The notes: generated from the sequence alone by a model not told the origin. Shown: positions 26,212 through 35,295, numbered from the stretch's first letter. The stretch: 64,000 bases of DNA from SZUA-35 sp964351995 (GCA_964351995.1 CAYGQE010000014.1:1-64000); one strand, 5' to 3'. Numbers and translations are program-made.

Positions 26212-28392
26212 TCAGACGAAGTGATCGGCTGCCTCGGGAACCTCGAATGGCTTCGTGAGCGCCATTGCCACCTGCGCACCAGGTGCGGGACGGTGGAAAT
26301 AAAAGCCCTGGAAGAGCGTGATCCCGAGCGAGCGAAGGACAGCGATCTGTGCCGCTTCCTCCACGCCCTCAGCAACGGTCTCCATGCCCATCGAGTGCGC
26401 CAGCGCCACGATGGCGGTCACGATCTTGCGGTCGACGGCTTCGGTTGCCACATCGACCACGAAGGCGCGGTCGATCTTGAGCGTCGACACCATGTCGAGG
26501 CGTTTGAGCTGACTCAGCGACGCCCGGCTCGTACCGAAATCGTCGATGGCGAGCTTCACACCCAGGTCAACGAGCTCGTAGAGGATCGTGAGACGAGAAT
26601 CGAGCCGTTCGACAATGATCTCCTCGGACAGTTCGAGCTCGAGTTGGCTGGGGTCCAGGCCGGTTTCGGCAAGCACACGCTGAACGAGTTCGAGAAGTCC
26701 CGAATCGATGAGCTGACGCTCGGCGACATTGACCGACACCATCACGGGGTGACCAACCGCAGTGCTCCAAGCCGCTGCCTGCCGGCAGGACTCGCGTAGG
26801 ACGTGTTCACCAACATCGACGATCAGCCCAGACTCGGCGGCGACGCTCAGAAACGCGCCAGGCGACATCATGCCGCGCACCGGGTGCTCCCACCGCACGA
26901 GAGCCTCGAGGCGATCGACCGATCCCGTGTTCGAATCGACGATTGGTTGGTAATAGACGTGGAGCTGTCCGGTACGGATGGCACGACGCAGTTCTCGTTC
27001 GACTTCCAGACGAGCGACTGCTTGCTCCCGAAGCTCGGCATCGAACACCACGTAGCGACCGCCGCCAGCCTCTTTGGCTTTGTACATAGCGACATCAGCG
27101 TCACGAAGGAGGCTCTCGGCGTCGCCCTCACCACCCGTGACGAACGCAATGCCGATCGATGCGCTGATCATCTGGGACGACTCGTCGCTGAGAACCGCTG
27201 GCTCCTTGAGCGACTCCAGAATTCGATCTGCGAGCAGTGTGAGATCTCGTATCGCCGGCACGCCGGAGGACACCACGATGAACTCGTCGCCTCCGAAGCG
27301 ACCGACGGTGTCACCCTCCCGCACAGACTGGCGTAGCCGATCGGCGACCGCAGCCAGGACTTCGTCGCCCGCAGAATGGCCGATCGAGTCGTTGACGACT
27401 TTCAGCCGATCAAGGTCGAGGAGGAGGACGCCAACAAGATTATTGGTCCGCCGATCACCGAGACAAGCGTCGAGTTCGTCGGTCAGGCCCTTGCGATTGG
27501 TGAGCCCGGTGAGCGGGTCATGACGGGCGTCGAACTCGATCAATTCGATGCGTTCGGCTTTGGCCCGCGACGCCTGCATCGCTCGAGCCACGACCGACAT
27601 GCCACCGGCCACCAACACGCCGGACAACAAGAGAATCCACGAGCCGCGGTGCACTGCGACCCCGTCGATGGGTCCGACGAGGATCGACCATTCGGATTGG
27701 GCGCTTTCGAACGCTCCGGCGTTGGCGACGAGTTCCGGCGTCGATCCGTCGTTCGCGACCACCGTCGTGCCGTTCAGGCTCACCTCGAAGAGTCCCACGC
27801 CAAGGGGAAGATCAATCTCGACGTCGTAGAGAGCCAAAATGAAGGAAGTCACCGAGTCGTTGCCGTTGCGAACCGGAGCGATCAGCAACACCGGCGCAAC
27901 GTCGGCTTCAAAGATCTGCTCGACCGTGTCGAGGATTTGGGCGGGGGCGACAGCCAGCAGGCCTTGTTCCTCGGCTCGGGAGAGCAATTCATCCATGTTC
28001 GCTGATCGCTGGATCGCCTGCCCTTCCATCGCCTCGGGGTCAACGGCTCCCACAGATGATCGGGTCACGAAGTCGTCGCCCACGACCTCGATCGAAGCCA
28101 GTTCGGTGATGGCGGAACCGTCTCCGGTCAGCTTCGCCCTCGCCGCAAGGCTGGCGAGACGATCGGGGTCGACGTCGGCCTCTGCTCCGAATGCAACGGC
28201 GATGGCATCGACAGAGGCCAAGGTGGCAAGCATCTCTGCCTCGGCGACCTCGGCTCTGGCGACTGCCAGCTCAGCAGCGGTCTCCTCGGCCTCGTTGCCC
28301 TCCACGACGCGCAGGAAGAACCAACCGGCGATCGAGAGGGCAACAACGGCCGCGATCGATACGAAGAGTGCAGGCGAGCGTTCGTTCGACAT
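26212..28392 (-). CDS. Membrane GGDEF-EAL protein (cyclic di-GMP turnover)
   Basis: Likely makes and/or degrades cyclic di-GMP in response to an outside signal. From the ATG at 28392 (AGGAA five bases upstream) the 726-residue protein has a membrane segment (8-28), an extracytoplasmic sensor region (about 30-250), a second membrane segment (252-270), a GGDEF domain (285-450) with intact GRFGGDEF, and an EAL domain (468-715) with EALVRW, DDFGT and LKIDRAFV. Both active sites look complete, so either or both activities are possible. The sensor belongs to no family I recognise. The gene is transcribed alone; neighbours are unrelated. Confidence 0.93.
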   Translation of the reverse strand: MSNERSPALFVSIAAVVALSIAGWFFLRVVEGNEAEETAAELAVARAEVAEAEMLATLASVDAIAVAFGAEADVDPDRLASLAARAKLTGDGSAITELASIEVVGDDFVTRSSVGAVDPEAMEGQAIQRSANMDELLSRAEEQGLLAVAPAQILDTVEQIFEADVAPVLLIAPVRNGNDSVTSFILALYDVEIDLPLGVGLFEVSLNGTTVVANDGSTPELVANAGAFESAQSEWSILVGPIDGVAVHRGSWILLLSGVLVAGGMSVVARAMQASRAKAERIELIEFDARHDPLTGLTNRKGLTDELDACLGDRRTNNLVGVLLLDLDRLKVVNDSIGHSAGDEVLAAVADRLRQSVREGDTVGRFGGDEFIVVSSGVPAIRDLTLLADRILESLKEPAVLSDESSQMISASIGIAFVTGGEGDAESLLRDADVAMYKAKEAGGGRYVVFDAELREQAVARLEVERELRRAIRTGQLHVYYQPIVDSNTGSVDRLEALVRWEHPVRGMMSPGAFLSVAAESGLIVDVGEHVLRESCRQAAAWSTAVGHPVMVSVNVAERQLIDSGLLELVQRVLAETGLDPSQLELELSEEIIVERLDSRLTILYELVDLGVKLAIDDFGTSRASLSQLKRLDMVSTLKIDRAFVVDVATEAVDRKIVTAIVALAHSMGMETVAEGVEEAAQIAVLRSLGITLFQGFYFHRPAPGAQVAMALTKPFEVPEAADHFV

Positions 28393-28477
28393 CGAAGTTC
28401 CTGTCGGCAAGCCCGCCAAGCAATCAACCCTTCTGGGTGACCCTGCTCACCGGGGTCATCGAGGCCCAAGCGACGGC

Positions 28478-28729
28478 TCAACCGAGCGCAAGAACGTCGA
28501 AGGCCTCGAATCGGCCGGGGCCGCCCGGCCGAACCTCGAACGACACCCGGGTGCCTCCATCGATCGTTCGAGAACCACCAGCGATGGCCGTGCAGTGAAA
28601 CATCCAACGTTGTCCAGCAGAATCCTCGACGACGCCGAGTCCAGCCTCGAAGTCGTAGACCGCGACCTTGCCCGTGCGACCACCTGGTATTCCTGGACCA
28701 AACGTGTCCCTTGGTGTCTTGATTCTCAC
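28478..28729 (-). CDS. Cold-shock-domain-like protein
   Basis: The 83-residue product contains a diverged cold-shock fold: GKVAVYDFEAGLGVV matches the usual GTVKWFNxxKGFGFI strand, FHCTAIAGGSRTI matches VHxSAI, and VSFEV the fourth strand. Only part of the aromatic RNA-binding motif is kept, so nucleic-acid binding may be weaker or different. The start is uncertain: GTG at 28729 has TATCGT seven bases before it and could be leaderless; an ATG at 28795 would add 22 residues. The gene is divergent from hisE. Confidence 0.7.
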   Translation of the reverse strand: MRIKTPRDTFGPGIPGGRTGKVAVYDFEAGLGVVEDSAGQRWMFHCTAIAGGSRTIDGGTRVSFEVRPGGPGRFEAFDVLALG

Positions 28730-28859
28730 GGGCCGAACGATAGAGGTCCGCCCCAGGGAATAGCTGATAGGTAGCTTCGCGCCGTCGCCATCCATTGGGT
28801 TCAGCGACTTCACGCACTTCGTGCTCTCCCGAACCGCTGAAGTCCCTAGGCTCTCGGTC

Positions 28860-29138
28860 GTGATTCTCCACGAACTCGAGGCAACACTCCAGGCACGGCG
28901 TTCGTCGTCGCCCGAGGAGTCCTACACCGCACGGCTACTGGCCGACCCCACCCTCAACCAGCGCAAGATCATGGAGGAAGCATTCGAGGTCTGCCTCGAA
29001 CTGCAGGCGTCGCCGATTGATCCCGAGCGCACCGCCGAGGAAGCCGCCGACGTGATGTACCACCTGTTGGTGGCCCTCGTCGGAGCCGGCGTCGCCGTCG
29101 ACGACGTCTTCGCCGTGCTGGAAGGGCGGAAGAAATGA
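28860..29138 (+). CDS. hisE: Phosphoribosyl-ATP pyrophosphatase
   Basis: Second step of histidine synthesis: removes pyrophosphate from phosphoribosyl-ATP. The 92-residue all-helical protein shows RKIMEEAFEVCLEL and EEAADVMYHLLVALV, the metal-binding MazG-like pattern of HisE. I chose the GTG at 28860 because the sequence resembles the family from that point. The final codons overlap the hisG ATG (ATGA). HisE and HisG are adjacent as in other actinobacteria; the rest of the his genes are not here. Confidence 0.93.
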   Translation: MILHELEATLQARRSSSPEESYTARLLADPTLNQRKIMEEAFEVCLELQASPIDPERTAEEAADVMYHLLVALVGAGVAVDDVFAVLEGRKK

Positions 29139-29989
29139 GCGTCGTGGATGCCAACGTACGTATTGCCGTTCCTTCGAAGGGCAGGTTGCGCGAGTCGTGC
29201 TTGGACCTGCTCAGCCATGCGGGCTACCGGGTCGGTTCGTTCAAAGGAACGGCCTCAGCCAACACCGACGGTATCGAGTTCATCGAGATGCGACCGCGCG
29301 ACGCCGCCGCTTGGTTGCGGGCCGGGCGTCTCGACGCAGCCTTCATCTCGACCGACACCGCACTCGAGAACGAAGTCGAGGGTTTCCCGTCCATCGATCT
29401 CGGTTTCTCGAAATCTGATCTGGTGTTGGCATGCCGAGACGACAGCCCGTACCAGACCGCAAAGGACCTGGTTGGGGCCACGGTGGCGACCCACCTTCCT
29501 TCGTGGACCAAGCGCTGGTTCGATTCGATGGGCGTCGATGTCGACGTGGTCGCCATGGGCGGCTCACTCGAAGGCGTGTGTGCAGTAGGTATGGCCGATG
29601 CCATCGTCGACCTCCGCGAAACCGGCGGCAGTCTGGCCCGCAATCGCATGCATGTGGTCGAGACCGCCGTTAGCTGCCAGGCCACGTTTGCCACGACCGA
29701 GGTCGCGGCTCCGGTCATCAGTGACCTCCAGCTTCGTCTCGAGGCAGCGTTGGCCGCTCGGCGCACACAGTATGTGATGCTTCATGTTCCCGCAGACAAG
29801 GTCGAGGCATTGAGTGGCGTGTTCCCGGGGCTCGCAGCCCCAACGGTCCTGCCGCTGTCGGGTCGAGATGACCTTGTCGCCGCTCACATCGTGGTCAACC
29901 GCCAGGAACTGTGGGCTCGCCTGTCAGATCTTCGGGCGCTCGGGGCAACTGGCATCGTGGCCTTGCCCACCGACGCGATCGTCGAATAG
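29135..29989 (+). CDS. hisG: ATP phosphoribosyltransferase, long form
   Basis: First and usually feedback-controlled step of histidine synthesis. The 284-residue protein is the long, HisZ-independent form: catalytic domains (about 8-215, with VPSKGRLRESCLDLL and GMADAIVDLRETG) followed by the C-terminal histidine-binding domain (about 215-284). Start overlaps hisE by four bases. The last codons (AIVE and stop) lie inside the first unit of a 22-bp tandem repeat. Confidence 0.96.
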   Translation: MSVVDANVRIAVPSKGRLRESCLDLLSHAGYRVGSFKGTASANTDGIEFIEMRPRDAAAWLRAGRLDAAFISTDTALENEVEGFPSIDLGFSKSDLVLACRDDSPYQTAKDLVGATVATHLPSWTKRWFDSMGVDVDVVAMGGSLEGVCAVGMADAIVDLRETGGSLARNRMHVVETAVSCQATFATTEVAAPVISDLQLRLEAALAARRTQYVMLHVPADKVEALSGVFPGLAAPTVLPLSGRDDLVAAHIVVNRQELWARLSDLRALGATGIVALPTDAIVE

Positions 29990-30064
29990 GACAGCCGCGA
30001 TCGTCGAATAGGACAGCCGCGATCGTCGAATAGGACAGCCGCGGCCGCGAAGCAGACAGCCGCC
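29977..30064. repeat. 22-bp tandem repeat at the hisG 3' end
   Basis: Three exact copies of a 22-base unit (29977-29998, 29999-30020, 30021-30042), beginning GATCGTCGAATAGG and ending ACAGCCGC, are followed by one degenerate copy to 30064. The hisG stop codon TAG is part of the first copy. The motif TAGGACAGCCGCGATC recurs with one change at 58166-58181, and its AGGACAG core in the argG leader repeat. Confidence 0.95.
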
Positions 30065-30073
30065 GGGCGGTCT

Positions 30074-30571
30074 TCAGTGCGGGCGACCGCCGGACAACAA
30101 GTCAACTGCGTGGTGGCAGACATCCAGAACTGCTGACAGCGTTTCGACTGCGCCATTGGTCGAGCCAGGAGTGTTGAGAATCAGTGCCTGATCGCGAGTG
30201 CCAGCGACAGCTCGACTGAGACGGCCGAGGCCATCGGGATTGCAGAGGCGCATGGCCTCGGCAAGCCCCGGTGCTTCGCGATCGATCGCTTCTCGTGTGC
30301 CTTCGGGCGTGAGATCTCGAGGCCCAAACCCCGTTCCGCCGGTGGTGACGATCAAGCCGTTGAAACCATCAGCGAACTCGATCAAGGTGTCACGAACCGA
30401 CTCGACGCCGTCAGAGATCGCTCGCCGTTCGATCACTGTCCAGCCTGCGGCCTCCAGGTGCGCTTGCACAGCAGCCCCCGATCGGTCCTCTCGGGTGCCA
30501 GCGATCACACCGTCCGAAGCGGTGATGACTTTGGCGAACAGCTCGGGTGTTGAAGAAGCAGAATCAGTCAC
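30074..30571 (-). CDS. mog: Molybdenum cofactor protein, MogA/MoaB family
   Basis: Adenylates molybdopterin or binds it for molybdate insertion. The 165-residue protein shows the MogA/MoaB core: ITASDGVIAGTREDRSG near the N-terminus, then LIVTTGGTGFGPRDLTPEG, the family signature. I chose the GTG at 30571; the frame extends upstream over the divergent gene, but that part has no family match. No other molybdenum cofactor gene is nearby. Which of MogA or MoaB it is cannot be told. Confidence 0.9.
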   Translation of the reverse strand: MTDSASSTPELFAKVITASDGVIAGTREDRSGAAVQAHLEAAGWTVIERRAISDGVESVRDTLIEFADGFNGLIVTTGGTGFGPRDLTPEGTREAIDREAPGLAEAMRLCNPDGLGRLSRAVAGTRDQALILNTPGSTNGAVETLSAVLDVCHHAVDLLSGGRPH

Positions 30572-30589
30572 GGCCAATAGTCTGCCGTC

Positions 30590-31708
30590 ATGGCAACACA
30601 ACGACCCGAGCAACGACTCGAGACGATCGCGATCACCGCAGGCCGCCCTCACGTGCCCGGTGCGCCGCTGAGCACGCCGATCACGCTCGCTTCGAGCTAC
30701 GCCAGCGGAGCTGGCCCCGAATACGCTCGCGGCGACTCCACCCCCACATGGCAAGCGTTGGAAGAAGCCGTCGGTCTCATGGAAGGTGGCGTGGCCATAG
30801 CGTTCAGCTCTGGCTTGGCAGCCGTCGCTGCGGTCCTCGGTCAACTCGGCACCGGTGCTCGTTTGCTGTTGCCCGATGATTGCTACCAGGGTGTGGCGAT
30901 CTTGGCCGCCGACGGTGAGGCTCGCTACGGGTGGAAGGTCGAGCGGCTGGCCACGGCGAACACACAGTCCTGGCTCGATGCTCTTCCAGGGGCCGATCTG
31001 GTCTGGCTCGAATCTCCATCGAACCCCATGCTCGAGATCGCCGACCTGCCAACGATCTGCGCCGCTGCTCGGTCACTTGGCATCATCTCGGCAGTGGACA
31101 ATACCTTCGCCACTCCCCTGCTGCAGCAGCCCGTTTCACTCGGTGCGACCTACAGCATCCAGAGCGCGACGAAGTTCATCGGCGGGCACTCCGACCTGCT
31201 CTGCGGCATCGTCACCGCCGTTGATGCCGAAGCTGCGGCCCCCATCGACCGCCATCGCACGTATCACGGCGCCACGCCCGGCGCCCTCGAGGCCTACCTC
31301 GCATTGCGGGGCCTTCGGACCTTGCCGGTCCGATTCGAACGGGCACAGGAGAGCGCGATGGTCCTGGCTCAGCGTCTTTCCGAGCATCGTCAAGTGACCA
31401 ACGTGCACTACCCCGGGCTCCCTGACGATCCCGGCCACGATCTCGCCAGAGCAACCCTCGCCGGTCCGGGCGCCGTGGTCAGCTTCCAGATGCGCGGGTC
31501 GGACACCAGCACCGATGTGCGCCTGACACGGCTGCGACTGATCACACCAGCCACGAGTCTCGGTGGCGTCGAATCCCTCATCGAACGACGAGCGAAGCTC
31601 GTAGGACAAGAGCACGTTCCGCCAACACTTTGCCGCCTCAGCGTCGGGTGCGAGCACGTCGAAGACCTTTGGGAAGACCTCGATCAAGCCCTCTCCGGCC
31701 ACTCTTAG
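30590..31708 (+). CDS. Cys/Met metabolism PLP enzyme (cystathionine synthase/lyase family)
   Basis: The 372-residue protein belongs to the MetB/MetC family. It has AFSSGLAAVAAVL for phosphate binding, the cofactor aspartate in SAVDNTFATP, and the PLP lysine in SATKFIGGHSDLLCG, and it ends in the usual C-terminal domain. Whether it is a gamma-synthase, a gamma-lyase or a beta-lyase cannot be read from sequence alone. It is divergent from mog with an 18-base gap and is followed at once by the transposase element. Confidence 0.9.
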   Translation: MATQRPEQRLETIAITAGRPHVPGAPLSTPITLASSYASGAGPEYARGDSTPTWQALEEAVGLMEGGVAIAFSSGLAAVAAVLGQLGTGARLLLPDDCYQGVAILAADGEARYGWKVERLATANTQSWLDALPGADLVWLESPSNPMLEIADLPTICAAARSLGIISAVDNTFATPLLQQPVSLGATYSIQSATKFIGGHSDLLCGIVTAVDAEAAAPIDRHRTYHGATPGALEAYLALRGLRTLPVRFERAQESAMVLAQRLSEHRQVTNVHYPGLPDDPGHDLARATLAGPGAVVSFQMRGSDTSTDVRLTRLRLITPATSLGGVESLIERRAKLVGQEHVPPTLCRLSVGCEHVEDLWEDLDQALSGHS

Positions 31709-31722
31709 TTTCCGGGATTGAT

Positions 31723-31748
31723 TCCGGGGTCAGGTCCCCCCAAGCACA
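31723..31748 (+). repeat. Left 26-bp inverted repeat of the RAYT element
   Basis: TCCGGGGTCAGGTCCCCCCA, then AGCACA. It is the exact reverse complement of 32736-32761. It contains GGGG, six bases, CCCC, a small REP-like hairpin. Confidence 0.97.
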
Positions 31749-31791
31749 GCTTCCGATCCCGGATGTCACAGGCCATTCGTACTGTCATCGA

Positions 31792-32754
31792 ATGGCGAGA
31801 CCACTGAGAATCCACCCACCCGGCGGCTACCACCACGTCACTGCACGTGGCAACGACCGCCTCCCGATCTTCCTCGATGACGAAGATCGCTGGTCGTTCT
31901 TGCGACTCTTGGCCGAAGCCAAGGATCGTTTTGGCTGCGAATTCCACGCCTATTGCCTGATGACAAATCACGTGCACCTCGTCATCGAGGACCATGAAGG
32001 CCAGCTGAGCAGAGCACTGCGCCACATCAAGGGCGTGCACGCCCAACGCTTCAACCGCCGACACGATCGGGTTGGGCATCTCTTCGAGGGCCGATTCTGG
32101 AATTCGCTGCTCGGCGATGACGCGTACCTGACAACAGCGGCCGAGTACGTCCACCGAAACCCCGTCGATGCTGGACTTACCGAATCACCCGCCGACTACC
32201 AATGGTCCTCCTACCCGGCGTACGTCGGAGTGACCAAGGGTGCAGCCTGTCTGACGCTGGGCACAGTCCTTCAGATGCATGGCAGTCGACAAGAACTCAG
32301 ACGACGCACCGAAACAGCTCCGAGCAACGGTCGAATGCTGGATGAATTCCGCACGGATCCCAGACCGCCGGTGCTCGGCTCAGAAGCTTTTCGGAGAACA
32401 GCCGTCGCCGCTGCCAACCTTGCTTCAGAGACTCAGGCCTCCGCACGTCGAGGCCTGATCAGTTCGGAACGACCACCGCTGGCGTCCATTCAAGAAGCCG
32501 TTGCCCACGCGTGGTGCGTCGATGGCGACTCGGTAGTGACGAGCCGCCGAGGCAGCAAGAACACACCTCGCGCCGTCGCCATTCACCTCGCTCAGAAGGC
32601 GGGTTGGCCTCCAGACGAGATCGCAGATTTCTTTGGTCTCACTTCGAGCAGCGCTGTATCGACCGTCAGCAACCGATTACGAACCAGACGCGCATACGAA
32701 GCTGAGCTACACGATCGGATCAAGAACGCTGAGCTTGTGCTTGGGGGGACCTGA
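31792..32754 (+). CDS. REP-associated Y1 transposase with DnaA-like C-terminal domain
   Basis: Single-strand HUH nuclease of the REP-associated tyrosine transposase group (IS200-like). The 320-residue protein has the MTNHVHLVI motif with metal-binding His60 and His62, and the nucleophile Tyr119 in AAEYVHRNP. About residues 220-305 form a helix-turn-helix similar to DnaA domain IV (SRRGSKNTPRAVAIHLAQ then TSSSAVSTVSNRL), as found in a subset of these proteins. The start is the ATG giving MARPLRIHPPGG. The final codons LVLGGT and stop lie within the right inverted repeat. All catalytic residues are present, so it may be active. Confidence 0.93.
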   Translation: MARPLRIHPPGGYHHVTARGNDRLPIFLDDEDRWSFLRLLAEAKDRFGCEFHAYCLMTNHVHLVIEDHEGQLSRALRHIKGVHAQRFNRRHDRVGHLFEGRFWNSLLGDDAYLTTAAEYVHRNPVDAGLTESPADYQWSSYPAYVGVTKGAACLTLGTVLQMHGSRQELRRRTETAPSNGRMLDEFRTDPRPPVLGSEAFRRTAVAAANLASETQASARRGLISSERPPLASIQEAVAHAWCVDGDSVVTSRRGSKNTPRAVAIHLAQKAGWPPDEIADFFGLTSSSAVSTVSNRLRTRRAYEAELHDRIKNAELVLGGT

Positions 32755-32761
32755 CCCCGGA
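32736..32761 (-). repeat. Right 26-bp inverted repeat of the RAYT element
   Basis: Exact reverse complement of 31723-31748. It contains the last six codons of the transposase gene (32737-32754, stop at 32752-32754). Confidence 0.97.
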
Positions 32762-32776
32762 TTGTTGGGGTTTTGC

Positions 32777-32805
32777 TTGATGGGAGCGGGTAGGGGGTTT
32801 AGAGT
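32777..32805 (+). promoter_or_regulatory. Candidate serA promoter
   Basis: TTGATG (32777-32782), 17 bases, TAGAGT (32800-32805) lies between the transposase element and serA, about 58 bases before the serA ATG. The hexamers are reasonable but not perfect. Confidence 0.4.
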
Positions 32806-32863
32806 TCGCCACTTGACCCCGCTGGCCGCTTCGGCCGCCGCCGGGCTTCACCCAGGAGCACAC

Positions 32864-34078
32864 ATGAAGATTCTTTTCGCCGATGCCGTTGATGCCAGCC
32901 GCGTTGCCTCGCTCGAGGCCGCTGGTCACGAGTGTCGTCTCGAACCGGCCCTGACGGCTGACGATCTGCCGGCCGCGATCAACGATGCAGAAGTCGTTGT
33001 TGTGCGCAGTACCAAGGTCACCGCAGACGCCATCAGCTCCGCCACCAATCTCTCACTCGTCGTTCGCGCTGGAGCGGGCACCGACAACATCGACAAAGCC
33101 GCCGCCTCGGCAGCAGGCGTTTACGTCTGCAACGTCCCGGGCCGCAATGCGGTCGCAGTCGCCGAGCTGACCATGGGCCTTCTCCTTGCGATCGACCGCC
33201 ACATCGCCGACGGCGCCGCCGATCTCCGGGCTGGCACCTGGAACAAGGCTCGCTACACCAAAGCCGACGGTCTGGCCGGTAAGACCATGGCCATCATCGG
33301 GCTGGGTGACATCGGCCTCGCTGTCGCCGAGCGAGCCAAGGCCTTCGGCTTGACGGTGCAGGCGGAACGCAAGCCCGGCCGCAGTGAGGTTGTACAGACC
33401 CGGATTCGCAGCGTTGGGGTTCGACTGGTCGATGACCGAGCCGATCTACTCGCCAACGCTGACATCGTGTCGATCCACGTACCGAAGGCCGACACCACCA
33501 CCGCAATGGTCGATGCCGACTTCATCGCTGCGCTGCCAGATGGCTGCATCGTGTTGAACACATCTCGAGGTGACGTCGTCGACGAAGCAGCGTTGCTTCA
33601 CGGCCTCGATCAACGAGGCATGCGTGCAGGACTCGATGTCTTTGCCAATGAGCCAGGATCCGACACCGGTGCCTTCGTCTCTGCGATCGCCTCCCATCAC
33701 GCCGTTGTCGGCAGCCACCACATCGGAGCCTCCACTACGCAGGCACAAGAGTCAGTCGCAGACGGGATGATCGAGGTGATCCGCGCCTACGGCAGCGGCG
33801 TCATGATCAACTGCGTCAACATGGCCAGCACCCCATCAGGGGCGAGCTGCATCTCTGTTCGCCACCGAGACATGGTTGGCGTCCTCGCCAAGATCCTCAA
33901 CACCCTCAGCAGTAACGGCCACAACGTCGAACAAATGCAGAATCAGCTGTTCGCTGGAGGTGGAGCAGCCGTCGCCACCATCAACGTCGACCGCACACCC
34001 AGCAAGACCACGCTCGACGCCATCGAAGAGATCACTGAGGTCATCGCTGTCTCACTGACTTGTGAGGACGACCGATGA
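32864..34078 (+). CDS. serA: D-3-phosphoglycerate dehydrogenase with ACT domain
   Basis: First step of serine synthesis, 3-phosphoglycerate to phosphohydroxypyruvate with NAD. The 404-residue protein has the 2-hydroxyacid dehydrogenase pattern VRAGAGTDNIDKAA, nucleotide loop GLGDIGLA, NTSRGDVVDEAAL and the catalytic His in GSHHIGAST, then an ACT domain (about 325-400) that usually senses serine. It lacks the extra regulatory domain of longer forms. AGGAG lies six bases before the ATG. The stop overlaps the DUF1015 gene by four bases, a common pairing. Confidence 0.93.
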   Translation: MKILFADAVDASRVASLEAAGHECRLEPALTADDLPAAINDAEVVVVRSTKVTADAISSATNLSLVVRAGAGTDNIDKAAASAAGVYVCNVPGRNAVAVAELTMGLLLAIDRHIADGAADLRAGTWNKARYTKADGLAGKTMAIIGLGDIGLAVAERAKAFGLTVQAERKPGRSEVVQTRIRSVGVRLVDDRADLLANADIVSIHVPKADTTTAMVDADFIAALPDGCIVLNTSRGDVVDEAALLHGLDQRGMRAGLDVFANEPGSDTGAFVSAIASHHAVVGSHHIGASTTQAQESVADGMIEVIRAYGSGVMINCVNMASTPSGASCISVRHRDMVGVLAKILNTLSSNGHNVEQMQNQLFAGGGAAVATINVDRTPSKTTLDAIEEITEVIAVSLTCEDDR

Positions 34079-35295
34079 CGGCCGTTCGCCCGCTCCGGCT
34101 CCGCATCGTCCAACCCTCATGGGCCGAGCGAGTTTCCTCGCCCGCCCACGACGCGCTCACCCCCGGCGATCGTCGGGCGCACCTGGCCTTCAATCCCGAC
34201 AGCTACATGGCCGTCACTCGTGGGCTGGAAGACGTCGAGCCCGGAGAAGTGGTCAGCGCCGATGAACTCCTGCATCAAGGCCGTGAAGCGCTCGACCGGC
34301 TTCGCCAGAACGGGGCCTTCTGTCCCGAACGGGGCGACGACTTCTACGTCTACCGACTGACCGAGCGCGCCAGCTCAATCACAGGCATCGTGGCCGGCGT
34401 CGCCGTCGATGACTACAACGCAGGCCGGGTTCGTATCCACGAGCACGTCAAGGCCAACCGGGCGATCCATCTCGCAAACCACCTCGACGTCGTTGGCGTG
34501 CAATCCAGTCCGATTGCCATGGCTCACCGCCCCAACGCAGCGATTGCTGACATCATCGCCCGGACGACGGCTACCGAACCGTTGTTGCAGTTCACGCTGC
34601 CCGACGGTCTCGAACAGACCGTATGGGTCATTCCGAAGGGCGACGATCATGAGGCGATGCGGTCGGCACTCGACAACGACCCGCTCTATCTGATCGACGG
34701 TCATCACCGGGCCGCTGCCGCGGCAACGTTCCGAACAGCTGCGGGCCCGGGCATGGCGGACTGGATGCTGAGCGCCATCTTCTCCACCGACGAACTCGAC
34801 AATGCTCCCCACCACCGAGTGCTCGGTCCGTCAAGCGGTGTCGACGGAACGTTACGGATCATCGGACGTCACCTTCGCCTCCGGAAGTGCTCCGTCGACG
34901 AGGTCGCAACACGGTCGCCGTCCGAACTGGCGCTCTACGGAGCCAGACAGTGGTACTGCCTCGATCTGCCGCAGGCGGGCGGGAGCGACGCAGCAGCCCT
35001 CCTGGCCGATCTCGATCCCAGCCGGTTCCAAACCCAGGTGTTGACACCGCTGTTTCGCATCGACCCCGAAGGAGACGACCCGGCGCTGTCGTACCTCGCT
35101 GGCGAGCGAGAAATCAGCGAACTACAAAAGGTCGTCGACGACCAGCACGGTTTGTTGGTGATGATGCGGCAGGTGCCCATCAGCGCACTGGTCGCGGCCG
35201 CTGACGCCAAGCTGGTGATGCCTCCCAAGTCCACCTACTTCGAGCCCAAGGTGCGATCCGGGGTGTTTCTTCGCAAGACAGCGGACGAAAGCTGA
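34075..35295 (+). CDS. DUF1015-family protein
   Basis: A 406-residue cytoplasmic protein of unknown reaction. Diagnostic DUF1015 blocks are RIHEHVKANRAIHLANHL, LIDGHHRAAAAATF, and MPPKSTYFEPKVRSG near the C-terminus. The conserved His pair in DGHHR suggests an enzyme. It overlaps serA by four bases, and such genes are repeatedly found beside serA, so a link with serine synthesis or repair of a side product is likely but inferred. Confidence 0.88.
   Translation: MTAVRPLRLRIVQPSWAERVSSPAHDALTPGDRRAHLAFNPDSYMAVTRGLEDVEPGEVVSADELLHQGREALDRLRQNGAFCPERGDDFYVYRLTERASSITGIVAGVAVDDYNAGRVRIHEHVKANRAIHLANHLDVVGVQSSPIAMAHRPNAAIADIIARTTATEPLLQFTLPDGLEQTVWVIPKGDDHEAMRSALDNDPLYLIDGHHRAAAAATFRTAAGPGMADWMLSAIFSTDELDNAPHHRVLGPSSGVDGTLRIIGRHLRLRKCSVDEVATRSPSELALYGARQWYCLDLPQAGGSDAAALLADLDPSRFQTQVLTPLFRIDPEGDDPALSYLAGEREISELQKVVDDQHGLLVMMRQVPISALVAAADAKLVMPPKSTYFEPKVRSGVFLRKTADES

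Larger units (their letters stand above)
31723..32761 (+). mobile_element. REP-associated tyrosine transposase element
   Basis: A 1,039-base unit bounded by perfect 26-bp inverted repeats and containing one transposase gene. It lies between the Cys/Met enzyme gene and serA, breaking neither. I saw no other copy of the repeat in this window. Its composition is like the surrounding DNA, so it is either old or from a similar genome. Confidence 0.85.
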
